The notes under the pieces: model-generated | The model's database searches: none | What the model saw: only the letters and a program-made list of their open reading frames with translations | What the model was told of the DNA's origin: nothing | In this document: positions 53,797 to 62,415 of the stretch, one piece after another | How positions within the stretch are numbered: position 1 is the stretch's first letter | How the letters are laid out: every line of letters begins with the position of its first letter | Program-made: the position numbers and the translations under genes | Source of the DNA: Streptomyces pseudovenezuelae | Lineage (GTDB): Bacteria; Actinomycetota; Actinomycetes; Streptomycetales; Streptomycetaceae | Length of the DNA stretch: 64,000 bases | Direction: 5' to 3' | Assembly: GCF_029892565.1 (NCBI RefSeq) | Contig: NZ_JARXVH010000004.1 | Location: 372,001-436,000, forward strand

Positions 53797-55236
53797 CTAC
53801 TCGAACGGATCAAAATCCCCGTACTCCTGAAGCGCCTCGTCGCGCTCGGCGTCCCGGTCCCGACGCCGCTGCGCCGCAGGCCTCGGCGCTTCGAAGCGAT
53901 GGTCCTCGCCCCGTCGTCCGAGCATCTCCGCCCCCGACATCATGGTCGGCTCCCAGTCGAAGACGACCGCGTTGTCCTCGGGACCGATGGCGACGCCGTC
54001 GCCGGAGCGGGCGCCCGCCTTCATCAACGCCTCTTCCACACCGAGGCGGTTGAGCCGGTCGGCGAGGTAGCCGACGGCCTCGTCGTTGCTGAAGTCGGTC
54101 TGGCGGACCCAGCGTTCGGGCTTCTCGCCGCGCACGCGGAAGAGACCGTCCTCCTCCGACACGACGGTGAAGCCGCTGTCGTCGACCGCCTTGGGGCGGA
54201 TGACGATCCGGGTCGCCTCCTCCTTCGGCTTGGCGGCCCGCGACTCGGCGATCAACTCGGCGAGCGCGAAGGAGAGTTCACGCAGCCCCGTGTGCGCGAC
54301 CGCCGACACCTCGAAGACGCGGTAGCCACGGGCCTCCAGGTCCGGCCGCACCATCTCGGCGAGGTCCTTGCCGTCCGGTACGTCGATCTTGTTGAGGACG
54401 ACCATGCGCGGGCGCCGGTCGAGACCGCCGTACTGCTTCAGCTCCTCCTCGATGATGTCGAGGTCGGAGATCGGGTCGCGCTCGGACTCCAGCGTCGCGG
54501 TGTCCAGGATGTGCACGAGCACGCTGCACCGCTCGACGTGGCGCAGGAACTCCAGGCCGAGGCCCTTGCCCTGGCTGGCGCCGGGGATGAGCCCGGGCAC
54601 GTCGGCGATGGTGTAGACGGTCTCGCCGGCGGTCACCACGCCCAGGTTCGGGACCAGCGTCGTGAAGGGGTAGTCCGCGATCTTCGGCTTGGCCGCGCTC
54701 AGCACGGAGATCAGCGAGGACTTGCCGGCACTCGGGTAGCCGACCAGCGCCACGTCGGCGACGGTCTTCAGTTCCAGGACGATGTCCTGGAAGTCACCGG
54801 GCACGCCGAGCAGCGCGAAACCGGGGGCCTTGCGGCGGGCTGAGGCCAGCGCCGCGTTGCCGAGGCCGCCGCGGCCGCCCTGCGCGGCGATGTACGAGGT
54901 GCCGTGGCCGACCATGTCGGCGAGCACGTTGCCCGCGCCGTCGAGCACGACCGTGCCGTCCGGCACCGGCAGGACCAGGTCCTGGCCGTCCTTGCCGGAG
55001 CGGTTGCCGCCCTCGCCGGGCTTGCCGTTGGTGGCCTTGCGGTGCGGGGAGTGGTGGTAATCGAGCAGCGTGGTCACGGACTGGTCGACGATGAGGATGA
55101 CATCCCCACCCCTTCCGCCGTTGCCGCCGTCCGGACCGCCGAGCGGCTTGAACTTCTCACGGTGGACGGAGGCACAGCCGTGGCCTCCGCTACCCGCGGC
55201 GACATGCAGCTCGACGCGGTCCACGAAGGTGGTCAT
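53797..55236 (-). CDS. obg: GTPase Obg/CgtA
   Basis: A 479-residue essential GTPase in 50S assembly and stress control; in Streptomyces it is also known to affect sporulation. It has the glycine-rich Obg domain ([17 protein letters not shown] ... [13 protein letters not shown]), G motifs [15 protein letters not shown] and NKID, and the C-terminal OCT domain ([29 protein letters not shown]) plus an acidic Arg-rich tail. It is third in rplU-rpmA-obg. proB, usually just downstream, is displaced by the wall-polymer genes. Confidence 0.97.
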   Translation of the reverse strand: MTTFVDRVELHVAAGSGGHGCASVHREKFKPLGGPDGGNGGRGGDVILIVDQSVTTLLDYHHSPHRKATNGKPGEGGNRSGKDGQDLVLPVPDGTVVLDGAGNVLADMVGHGTSYIAAQGGRGGLGNAALASARRKAPGFALLGVPGDFQDIVLELKTVADVALVGYPSAGKSSLISVLSAAKPKIADYPFTTLVPNLGVVTAGETVYTIADVPGLIPGASQGKGLGLEFLRHVERCSVLVHILDTATLESERDPISDLDIIEEELKQYGGLDRRPRMVVLNKIDVPDGKDLAEMVRPDLEARGYRVFEVSAVAHTGLRELSFALAELIAESRAAKPKEEATRIVIRPKAVDDSGFTVVSEEDGLFRVRGEKPERWVRQTDFSNDEAVGYLADRLNRLGVEEALMKAGARSGDGVAIGPEDNAVVFDWEPTMMSGAEMLGRRGEDHRFEAPRPAAQRRRDRDAERDEALQEYGDFDPFE

Positions 55237-55355
55237 GGGATGTGCCTCCAGTTACGTACAACAGTGTCTCTTGACTAACACGCGAAAGGCGGACCCGCTT
55301 CCCACCAGGGAAGTGAGGTCCGCCTCGCGAAAGCTTCCGATCAGGTGCCTGAGCC

Positions 55356-55610
55356 TCAGGCGACCGGAACGATGTTCACGACCTTGCGGCCACGGTGGGT
55401 ACCGAACTCCACCGCGCCCGAGTTCAGCGCGAACAGCGTGTCGTCGCCGCCACGGCCGACGCCGGAGCCGGGGTGGAAGTGCGTGCCGCGCTGGCGGACC
55501 AGGATCTCACCCGCGTTGACGACCTGACCGCCGAAGCGCTTCACGCCGAGCCGCTGGGCATTGGAGTCGCGACCGTTCCGGGTGGACGATGCGCCCTTCT
55601 TGTGTGCCAT
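55356..55610 (-). CDS. rpmA: 50S ribosomal protein L27
   Basis: An 84-residue protein of the large subunit whose N-terminus reaches the peptidyl-transferase centre. The sequence [20 protein letters not shown] ... [16 protein letters not shown] is diagnostic. It lies 14 bp after rplU and 119 bp before obg on the same strand, all expected to share the promoter at 56,095. Confidence 0.98.
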   Translation of the reverse strand: MAHKKGASSTRNGRDSNAQRLGVKRFGGQVVNAGEILVRQRGTHFHPGSGVGRGGDDTLFALNSGAVEFGTHRGRKVVNIVPVA

Positions 55611-55624
55611 TTCTCCTCAGTCCC

Positions 55625-55945
55625 TTACTTCGCAGCCGCGGGGATCTCAGTGACCTTGATCGCCGTGTACTGCTGGCGGTGGCCCTGACGACGGCGGTAG
55701 CCGGTCTTGTTCTTGTAGCGAAGGATGTCGATCTTCACACCCTTGTGGTGGTCCACGATCTCGGCCTGGACCTTGATGCCGGCCAGCACCCACGGGTCGC
55801 TGGTCACAGCGTCGCCGTCGACAACGAGCAGGGTCGAGAGCTCGACCGTGTCGCCAACCTTGGCAGTGGAAATCTTGTCAACCTCAACGATGTCGCCGAC
55901 AGCAACCTTGTGCTGGCGACCACCGCTGCGCACGATGGCGTACAC
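55625..55945 (-). CDS. rplU: 50S ribosomal protein L21
   Basis: A 106-residue 23S rRNA-binding protein. [18 protein letters not shown] ... [22 protein letters not shown] is typical of L21. It starts at GTG 55945. A leader of roughly 140 nt separates it from a strong promoter; such leaders upstream of rplU can bind L21 for feedback. In many streptomycetes the RNase E/G gene precedes rplU, but here a divergent glycosyltransferase gene does. Confidence 0.98.
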   Translation of the reverse strand: MYAIVRSGGRQHKVAVGDIVEVDKISTAKVGDTVELSTLLVVDGDAVTSDPWVLAGIKVQAEIVDHHKGVKIDILRYKNKTGYRRRQGHRQQYTAIKVTEIPAAAK

Positions 55946-56094
55946 GCGGATCTCTCTTTCGCTCGGAGAACGGCACCCCCGCAGGCCAGCAGTCCGGTAC
56001 GAACACGGACAGCCTCTCCCGGTCGCCGAGGCGTCCGGAAGGTAAGAGGTTTACGGGGATGTGGCATGCCTCTGTTCTGACACGCCGACGGTCT

Positions 56095-56124
56095 AGGCTA
56101 CGGGCCCGCTCGCGGCCTGGTCAA
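56095..56124 (-). promoter_or_regulatory. Promoter of rplU-rpmA-obg
   Basis: On the minus strand TTGACC and TAGCCT are separated by 18 bp, close to the streptomycete vegetative consensus. The predicted start near 56,088 gives a leader of about 143 nt before rplU, containing a GTCCG...CGGAC hairpin. This is the best promoter match in the window. Confidence 0.6.
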
Positions 56125-56191
56125 ACCGGGCCAGGTCCGCCCCGGGACCGCCCGGGATCCGACGCGGAACCGGAGGGTCGGAATCCCCCTC

Positions 56192-56219
56192 TTGTACCCC
56201 AAAGCGCTGCGGCTACTCT
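56192..56219 (+). promoter_or_regulatory. Candidate promoter of the TarS-like gene at 56,310
   Basis: TTGTAC and TACTCT are separated by 16 bp, about 90 bp before the ATG. This region (55,946-56,309) otherwise holds only the divergent rplU leader and promoter. Confidence 0.4.
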
Positions 56220-56309
56220 GTGACTCCAGCCATACACATCTTGGCCACCGCACGTCCACGTGAGAGCCACTACCCGCAGGGCTACCCGACAGGAGAACAG
56301 GTTCCCCAG

Positions 56310-58337
56310 ATGCCGACCAAGGTGAGCGTCATCATCCCGGTGTACAACCCGGGAAAGTACATTCAGCCCTGCATCGACTCACTGTTGAAGCAGACCCTCT
56401 CCGTCGACGAGTTCGAAGTCATCTTCGTCGATGACGGGTCCACCGACGACACCCCCGCCGAACTGGATTCCCTTGCCGCGCAGCACCCGCATTTCCGGGT
56501 CGTCCACATACCGAATTCGGGTTGGCCGGGCAAGCCGCGGAACATCGGCGTGGGAGAGGCGAAGGGCGAGTACGTCCAGTTCGTCGACCAGGACGACTAC
56601 CTGGCCTCCGACGCGCTGCGGCGACTGTACGAGATGGGTCACCGCAACGGGTCGGACATCGTCATCGGCAAGGTGGCCAGCAACTTCCGCGGTGTGCCGC
56701 ACGGGGTCTTCCGGGTCGACCGGGAGAAGTGCACCATCCATGACGCGCCCCTGTACGACAGCCTCACGCCGCACAAGATGTTCCGCACCGAGTTTCTCCG
56801 CGAGAACAACATCGCCTATCCCGAGGGAAAGCGGCGGCTGGAGGACCAGCTCTACATGATGGAGACGTACTTCCCCGCGAAGGTCGTCTCCATTCTCGGC
56901 AGCTACACCTGCTACTACTACTCGAAGCGCGACGACGGAAAGAACGCGGGCTCCACCAGGCCGGTTCCCTCCGGCTATTACGGAAACCTCCGCGAGGTCC
57001 TCGACGTCGTCATCGCCAACACCGAGCCCGGTGAATTCCGGGACATGCTGCTGCGGCGCTTCTACCGGGTGGAGATGCTCGGCCGGATCAGCGAGCCCAA
57101 CGTCCTGAAGTACGAGCAGGCCTACCTCGACGAGATGGTCGACGCCATCCAGCCGCTGGCCAAGGACTTCATGGGCGACGGCGTGCACGACGGGCTCGGC
57201 GCGATCTCCCGCATCCGCTCCACGCTGCTGCGCCGCGACGACCGCCAGGGCCTGCTGCGGCTCGCCGAGTTCGCCCGCGGGGTCAAGGGCACGGCCCGCC
57301 TCGAAGACGTCAAGTGGAAGCCGAACGGCAAGCTGGCCGTCACGGTCACCGCCCGGCTGCTCCAGGGCGAGGACGGCGAGCCGCTCAAGGTGCTGCGCCG
57401 CGACGGCCGCTTCTACCTGCACCCCGAGTACACCGACGGGCTGCTGGGAGAGGGCGAACTGGTCGACGTCACCGCCGAGTTGGACGAGTACAAGGCCGAG
57501 ATGTCGCTGCGCAACCGCGAGACGGCCGTCGAGTGGCCCTGCGCGATGGAGTTCACCTCCGCCGTCGAGGAACTGGGCGACGGCGCCTGCGAGGTGGTCC
57601 TGAGCGGCACCGGTCAGGTCAACCCGCAGGGCGCCAAGGGCCGTGGTCCCGTCTCGCGCGGCTTCTGGGACGTGTGGGTCCCGGTGCGCGGTCTCGGTCT
57701 GGTCCGCAAGGCCCGGCTGGGTGCCGACCGCGCGCCGCAGGTCGACGCGGAGTGCCGCCCGGCGCTGCTCGGCTCCCCGGCCCGCCCGGTCATCCCGTAC
57801 TTCACCGACCCGCACGGCAACCTCACGCTCGACGTGGCCCGCCGCAGCAAGAGGCTGGTGGAGTACCTGGAGGGCCGTCCGGTGCTCCGGATGCCCGGCA
57901 GCCGGCCGGAGCTGCGGCTCGACGTGTTCGCCCGTCCGGCGACCGCGCCGCTGAAGACGGAGCTGGTGCTGACCGCCGACGGCGGCCGGACGCACGTGAT
58001 GCCGGCCGAGGTCGTCCCGATAGAGGGCCGCAGCCACCTCGTCCTGCCCGAGCGCGTGACGGCGCCCGCCGGACGCTGGCAGGCCTCCGTGCGGCTGGAC
58101 GGAGACAAGAACCCCGCCCTCGACCTCTGCAAGGTCACCGTCAACGGCGGCGGGCGACTGCGGCTCGGCACGGAACTCCCGGTCGTGGACCCGGAATTGG
58201 TGCGCGCGACGGTGGTCAGGCGCCGCAAGGCGACCGTACGCCGCAGGCTGCGCGCCGTCGGCGGCCCGATCGTGCGCCGGCTCCCCTCCTCCGCCCGCAA
58301 GAAGGTCCGCCGGCTGGCGGCGAAGTTCGTCGGCTGA
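56310..58337 (+). CDS. TarS-like glycosyltransferase with C-terminal beta domains
   Basis: A 675-residue GT2 enzyme. Residues 1-330 carry the GT-A domain: VSVIIPVYNPGKYIQPCIDSL, VIFVDDGSTDDTP, NSGWPGKPRNIGV, QFVDQDD, and the KMFRTEFLRENNIAYPEGKRRLEDQLYM block shared with poly(ribitol-phosphate) GlcNAc-transferases TarS and TarP. Residues 350-640 hold beta-rich repeats like the TarS C-terminal polymer-binding modules, and the final 40 residues are strongly basic (RRRKATVRRRLRAVGG), suited to bind an anionic polymer. The ATG is weakly supported (AGGAGA about 13 nt upstream). rfbC follows after 56 bp. Confidence 0.87.
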   Translation: MPTKVSVIIPVYNPGKYIQPCIDSLLKQTLSVDEFEVIFVDDGSTDDTPAELDSLAAQHPHFRVVHIPNSGWPGKPRNIGVGEAKGEYVQFVDQDDYLASDALRRLYEMGHRNGSDIVIGKVASNFRGVPHGVFRVDREKCTIHDAPLYDSLTPHKMFRTEFLRENNIAYPEGKRRLEDQLYMMETYFPAKVVSILGSYTCYYYSKRDDGKNAGSTRPVPSGYYGNLREVLDVVIANTEPGEFRDMLLRRFYRVEMLGRISEPNVLKYEQAYLDEMVDAIQPLAKDFMGDGVHDGLGAISRIRSTLLRRDDRQGLLRLAEFARGVKGTARLEDVKWKPNGKLAVTVTARLLQGEDGEPLKVLRRDGRFYLHPEYTDGLLGEGELVDVTAELDEYKAEMSLRNRETAVEWPCAMEFTSAVEELGDGACEVVLSGTGQVNPQGAKGRGPVSRGFWDVWVPVRGLGLVRKARLGADRAPQVDAECRPALLGSPARPVIPYFTDPHGNLTLDVARRSKRLVEYLEGRPVLRMPGSRPELRLDVFARPATAPLKTELVLTADGGRTHVMPAEVVPIEGRSHLVLPERVTAPAGRWQASVRLDGDKNPALDLCKVTVNGGGRLRLGTELPVVDPELVRATVVRRRKATVRRRLRAVGGPIVRRLPSSARKKVRRLAAKFVG

Positions 58338-58393
58338 CCACGCCCACACCCCGGACACACGGCACGACTCAGCACACCAAGGATGTGAACGAC

Positions 58394-58987
58394 ATGAGGC
58401 AGCTCGGCATCGCCGGCGCCTGGATCCACGAGCCGAAGGTCTTCCCGGACGCGCGCGGCAGCTTCCACGAGTGGTTCAAGGGGCCGGACTTCGCCGAGGC
58501 CACGGGCCACCGGCTGAACCTGGCCCAGGCCAACTGCTCGGTCTCCAGCCGCGGCACCCTGCGCGGCGTCCACTTCGCCGACGTACCGCCCAGCCAGGCC
58601 AAGTATGTGAAGTGCGTGCGCGGCGCGATCCTGGACGTCATCGTCGACATCCGTACCGGCTCCCCCACCTACAAGCAGTGGGAGGCCGTACGGCTCGACG
58701 ACGTGGACCACCACTCCGTCTACCTCTCCGAGGGACTCGGGCACGCCTTCATGGCGCTGACCGACGACGCGACCGTGGTCTACCTGTGCTCCGAGGGCTA
58801 CGCCCCCGAACGCGAGCACGGTATCCACCCGCTCGACCCCGACCTGGCCATCGAGTGGCCGACGACGGTGGAGCCGGTCCTCTCCGAGAAGGACGCGGCC
58901 GCACCGACGCTGGCCGAGGCGCAGGCGCGGGGTCTGCTGCCGTCGTACGAGGCGTGCCAGGCGTACTACGCGGAGCTGCGCGGCTGA
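58394..58987 (+). CDS. rfbC: dTDP-4-dehydrorhamnose 3,5-epimerase
   Basis: A 197-residue cupin-fold RmlC, third enzyme of dTDP-L-rhamnose synthesis. The active-site pattern is visible: FPDARGSFHEWFK, QANCSVSSRGTLRGVHF with its conserved Arg and His, and VDIRTGSPTYKQWEAV. It follows the TarS-like gene on the plus strand, with AAGGA upstream of the ATG. The other three rfb genes are on the minus strand 1.5 kb away, beyond a lipoprotein gene, so the set is split into two units. Confidence 0.96.
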   Translation: MRQLGIAGAWIHEPKVFPDARGSFHEWFKGPDFAEATGHRLNLAQANCSVSSRGTLRGVHFADVPPSQAKYVKCVRGAILDVIVDIRTGSPTYKQWEAVRLDDVDHHSVYLSEGLGHAFMALTDDATVVYLCSEGYAPEREHGIHPLDPDLAIEWPTTVEPVLSEKDAAAPTLAEAQARGLLPSYEACQAYYAELRG

Positions 58988-59013
58988 GCCGACGCACAAG
59001 AGGCGGCACACGA

Positions 59014-59051
59014 AGAGGGGTCCTCGCGGATGCGTCCGCGAGGACCCCTCT
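59014..59051. terminator. Strong hairpin between rfbC and the FG-GAP gene
   Basis: A perfect 17-bp stem (AGAGGGGTCCTCGCGGA and its complement) closes a TGCG loop between two convergent genes. It is an efficient-looking bidirectional terminator without a U-tract. Confidence 0.9.
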
Positions 59052-59067
59052 CGTCATTCCCCCTTGT

Positions 59068-60417
59068 TCATCCGATCGGCCGGAGGCCGCGCCCCGGCAC
59101 CGTTACCTCCGGTCCGAGGTCCAGGTCGGTCGCCTTGATCGTGAGCATCGGTGAGGTGTCGACGCCGTCCGGTCCACCGCGCAGCACCCGGATCTCTCCC
59201 TGATCCTCGACCACCAGTTCGGCCGCCCGGTCGCGGTCGGTGTCGAGCAGCACGGCCGAGTCACCGGGCAGGGCCTGCGCCCCCTTGAGAGTGAGTCCCT
59301 CGGCACTCCCTCTCAGGACGAGGAGCTCCTGCTTCGTGCCCTTCTCGACCTCGGCCGAGAACACCACATCGGCGTACCCGTCCCCGTCCACGTCACCGAC
59401 CGCGGGCCGGCCACCGAACGAGCAGAAGGAGAAGGGTCCTTGGACCGGCAGCCCCGCCGTCTCCGCCGTGAACCGCCGGCTTCGCACCGAGGGCCCTCCG
59501 TACAGCACATCCAACCGGCTGCCGCCCTCCGGAGGCATGGGGTCGCCCCGCATCTCGCAGGCGAGCCCCGCCACGACGTCGGCGTACCCGTCCTTGTCGA
59601 TGTCCGCCGTCCTGAGCGAGGAGCCGTAGAAGTCCTCGCCCCGCTCGTCCGTGAGCCGCGGCCCCTTGGACAACTTCCCGCCCGCGGCGCCCCGGTACAG
59701 ATAGGTGGCCTCCGCGACGGGTGACTCGTCCACCAGGATCCCCCAGGAGACCAGGAGATCGTCCTTGCCGTCCCCCGTGACGTCCCCGAGGGCGGCGGGC
59801 ACCGCGTCGTAGTGCGCCGGGTCGCTGGGCGTCAGGTCGACGGAGACAGTGCTGTTCGGCACGCCCTTGCGGTCGAACGGCCCCAGAAGCACCCGTACGG
59901 CGTTGTCGTGGCTCCCGGCGCTCCCGGACAGGACCAGATCGGCGTGCCCGTCCCCGTCGACATCTCCGGTGAGCGGCGCGGAACCCGTCAGCCGGGCCGC
60001 GCCGGAGAGCCCCTTGCCGCTCCCCCAGACGACGAAGATGGTCCTCCGGCCCGCCTGGGTGACGAAGTCGGCCCGCCCGTCACCGTCGAGGTCGGCGCTG
60101 AGACTGCTGCTTGAGCTGCCGAAGCCGCCGCCCTCGCCCGCCTTGCCGAGCCCCAGCCCGTCCTGGGTGACGACCTGCCGCCCCTTGAGCCGCGGGCCCT
60201 GCGCGGAGCCGCGCAGGACGGCCGCGTATCCGGCGGCGTACTTCCCGTTCACGGTCGCGGTGGTGTCGGAGACGACGAGGTCGCCGTACCCGTCACCGTT
60301 GAAGTCGGCGTGGACCGAGGGGCCAGGTGCCGGCGGTTCGTCCGCTCCGCCCGACCCGCAGGCGGACAGCAGCAGTATCAGGACGGCGCCCGCGACATGC
60401 CTTGTCTTCATGTGCAC
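59068..60417 (-). CDS. FG-GAP/VCBS repeat lipoprotein
   Basis: A 449-residue exported lipoprotein. The N-terminus is a signal peptide with lipobox LLSAC. The mature part holds about seven FG-GAP/VCBS-type blades with Ca-binding DxDGDGxxD loops (DFNGDGYGDLV, DLDGDGRADFV, DVDGDGHADLV, DVTGDGKDDLL, DIDKDGYADVV, DVDGDGYADVV, DTDRDRAAELV), consistent with an integrin-alpha-like beta propeller. Ligand and role are unknown; a cell-surface binding function is inferred. The GTG at 60417 has GGGAGG 5 nt upstream; the ATG at 60411 is the alternative. It lies between the two rhamnose units. Confidence 0.88.
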   Translation of the reverse strand: MHMKTRHVAGAVLILLLSACGSGGADEPPAPGPSVHADFNGDGYGDLVVSDTTATVNGKYAAGYAAVLRGSAQGPRLKGRQVVTQDGLGLGKAGEGGGFGSSSSSLSADLDGDGRADFVTQAGRRTIFVVWGSGKGLSGAARLTGSAPLTGDVDGDGHADLVLSGSAGSHDNAVRVLLGPFDRKGVPNSTVSVDLTPSDPAHYDAVPAALGDVTGDGKDDLLVSWGILVDESPVAEATYLYRGAAGGKLSKGPRLTDERGEDFYGSSLRTADIDKDGYADVVAGLACEMRGDPMPPEGGSRLDVLYGGPSVRSRRFTAETAGLPVQGPFSFCSFGGRPAVGDVDGDGYADVVFSAEVEKGTKQELLVLRGSAEGLTLKGAQALPGDSAVLLDTDRDRAAELVVEDQGEIRVLRGGPDGVDTSPMLTIKATDLDLGPEVTVPGRGLRPIG

Positions 60418-60452
60418 TCGGACCTCCCGGCGCGGTCTTCGGTTGTACGACA

Positions 60453-60494
60453 GAGGGGCCCTTCGCCGACACGTACGTCCGCGAAGGGCCCCTC
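60453..60494 (-). terminator. Terminator of the rfbA-rfbB-rfbD operon
   Basis: GAGGGGCCCTTCGC and GCGAAGGGCCCCTC form a 14-bp perfect stem around a 14-nt loop, 11 bp after the rfbD stop on the minus strand. Confidence 0.85.
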
Positions 60495-60505
60495 CGTCGT
60501 GATCG

Positions 60506-61405
60506 TCAACCCCGTTCGGCCTTCACGAGCGCGGGGAACGCCTCGGTCAGCGCCTCGCGCCAGTCGCGGATCGGCTCGATGCCGGCCGCCGCCCACCGGT
60601 CGTGGCCCAGCACGCTGTACGCGGGCCGGGGCGCGGGGCGCACGAAGGCCGCGCTCGTCGTGGGCCGGACCCGCTCCGGGTCGGCGCCGAGCCGCTCGAA
60701 GATGGCCCGGGTGAAGCCGTACCAGGTCGTCTCGCCGGAGCTGGTGCCGTGGTAGACGCCGGCCGGTGCGGTGCCGGCGAGGGCGCCCTGGCCCAGGCGG
60801 ACCAGGCGCTCGGCGAGGTCGGCGGTCCAGGTGGGCTGGCCCCGCTGGTCGTCGACGACGTCGAGGGTGTCCTTGACGCCTTCGAGCTTGATCATCGTAC
60901 GGACGAAGTTACCGCCGCCCGCGCCGTACAGCCAGGCCGTGCGCACGACGTAGCCGGTGTCCGGGAGGGTGTCGAGGACCGCGCGCTCGCCCGCGAGCTT
61001 GGTGCGGCCGTAGGCGCCGCGGGGCCCGGTGGGCGCGTCTTCGGGGTACGGCTTCTCGGCGTCGCCCGCGAACACGTAGTCCGTGGAGACCTGGAGGAGT
61101 ACGGTCCCGTCGGCCGCGCACGCCTCGGCCAGGTGGCGAGCGCCGTCGCCGTTGACGCGCAGGGCCTCGCCTTCGCGGGACTCGGCGTCGTCGACGGCCG
61201 TCCAGGCGGCGCAGTTGACGACCACGGCGGGACGGTGTGCGGCCAGGGCCGTGCGCACCGAGGCCGGGTCGGTGAGGTCGAGGTCGGCGCGGCCGGCGGC
61301 GACCGCCGGGATGCCGTCGGCGGCGAGGCGGGCCAGGACGTCCTGGGCGAGCATGCCGCCGGCACCGGTGACCAGCCAGGTCTGCTTCTGCAGCGGAGGG
61401 GTCAC
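60506..61405 (-). CDS. rfbD: dTDP-4-dehydrorhamnose reductase
   Basis: A 299-residue RmlD that reduces dTDP-4-keto-L-rhamnose to dTDP-L-rhamnose. It is an extended SDR with cofactor motif VTGAGGMLAQDVL, STDYVFAGD, and the catalytic YGRTK, followed by the VVDDQRGQPTWTADLA substrate region. GTG 61405 overlaps the rfbB stop (GTGA). It is last in the operon rfbA-rfbB-rfbD and is followed by a hairpin terminator. Confidence 0.96.
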   Translation of the reverse strand: MTPPLQKQTWLVTGAGGMLAQDVLARLAADGIPAVAAGRADLDLTDPASVRTALAAHRPAVVVNCAAWTAVDDAESREGEALRVNGDGARHLAEACAADGTVLLQVSTDYVFAGDAEKPYPEDAPTGPRGAYGRTKLAGERAVLDTLPDTGYVVRTAWLYGAGGGNFVRTMIKLEGVKDTLDVVDDQRGQPTWTADLAERLVRLGQGALAGTAPAGVYHGTSSGETTWYGFTRAIFERLGADPERVRPTTSAAFVRPAPRPAYSVLGHDRWAAAGIEPIRDWREALTEAFPALVKAERG

Positions 61406-62415
61406 AGCGCGGCCCGCTCCTTCAGCGGCTCCCACCAGGCGCGGTTGTCGCGGTACCACTGGACCGTCTCCGCGAGGCCCTGCTCGAAGCTCTTGCGCGG
61501 CTCGTAGCCGAGCTCCTCGCGGATCTTCGTGCAGTCGACGGAGTAGCGGCGGTCGTGGCCCTTGCGGTCCTCGACGTACTCGACGCTGGTCTCCCAGTCG
61601 GCGCCGCAGGCCTTGAGCAGCAGCCCGGTGAGCTCCTTGTTGGACAGCTCGGTCCCGCCACCGATGTTGTAGACCTCGCCGGCGCGACCCTTCGTCCGCA
61701 CCAGCTCGATGCCCTGGACGTGGTCGTCGATGTGCAGCCAGTCGCGGACGTTGCCGCCGTCGCCGTACAGCGGGACCTTCTTGCCGTCGAGGAGGTTGGT
61801 CACGAAGAGCGGGATGACCTTCTCGGGGAAGTGGTGGTGCCCGTAGTTGTTGGAGCAGCGGGTGACACGGACGTCCAGGCCGTGGGTGCGGTGGTACGAC
61901 AGCGCGATCAGATCGCTGGACGCCTTCGCCGAGGAATAGGGCGAGTTGGGCTCCAGCGGGTGCGTCTCGGGCCAGGAGCCCTCGTCGATCGAGCCGTAGA
62001 CCTCGTCGGTGGAGATGTGCACGAAGGTCTTGATGCCGGCCCGGTGCGCCGCGTCGATCAGCGTGTGGGTGCCGACCACGTTGGTGCGTACGAACTCCGC
62101 GCCGCCGTCGATGGATCGGTCCACGTGCGACTCGGCCGCGAAGTGCACGACCTGGTCGTGCTCGGCCATCAGCTTGCCGACCAGCTCGGGGTCGCAGATG
62201 TCGCCCTGCACGAAGGCGAACCCCGGGTGCGCGCGCACCTCGTCGAGGTTGGCCGGGTTGCCGGCGTACGTCAGCTTGTCCAGCACGGTGACCGCGACAT
62301 CGCCCGGGCCCTGGGGGCCGAGGACGGTGCGGACGTAGTGCGAGCCGATGAACCCGGCACCGCCGGTCACCAGGATGCGGGTGGGAGAGGAGGAGGGGGC
62401 CGAAGGGACCGTCAT
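61402..62415 (-). CDS. rfbB: dTDP-glucose 4,6-dehydratase
   Basis: A 337-residue RmlB, the second step of dTDP-rhamnose synthesis. The NAD-binding motif is VTGGAGFIGSHYVR, and the active site has STDEVYGS and YSSAK. FAAESHVDRSIDG, CSNNYGHHHFPEK and GGGTELSNKELT are family blocks. It overlaps rfbA (ATGA) at its start and rfbD (GTGA) at its end, so the three are translationally coupled. Confidence 0.97.
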   Translation of the reverse strand: MTVPSAPSSSPTRILVTGGAGFIGSHYVRTVLGPQGPGDVAVTVLDKLTYAGNPANLDEVRAHPGFAFVQGDICDPELVGKLMAEHDQVVHFAAESHVDRSIDGGAEFVRTNVVGTHTLIDAAHRAGIKTFVHISTDEVYGSIDEGSWPETHPLEPNSPYSSAKASSDLIALSYHRTHGLDVRVTRCSNNYGHHHFPEKVIPLFVTNLLDGKKVPLYGDGGNVRDWLHIDDHVQGIELVRTKGRAGEVYNIGGGTELSNKELTGLLLKACGADWETSVEYVEDRKGHDRRYSVDCTKIREELGYEPRKSFEQGLAETVQWYRDNRAWWEPLKERAAL

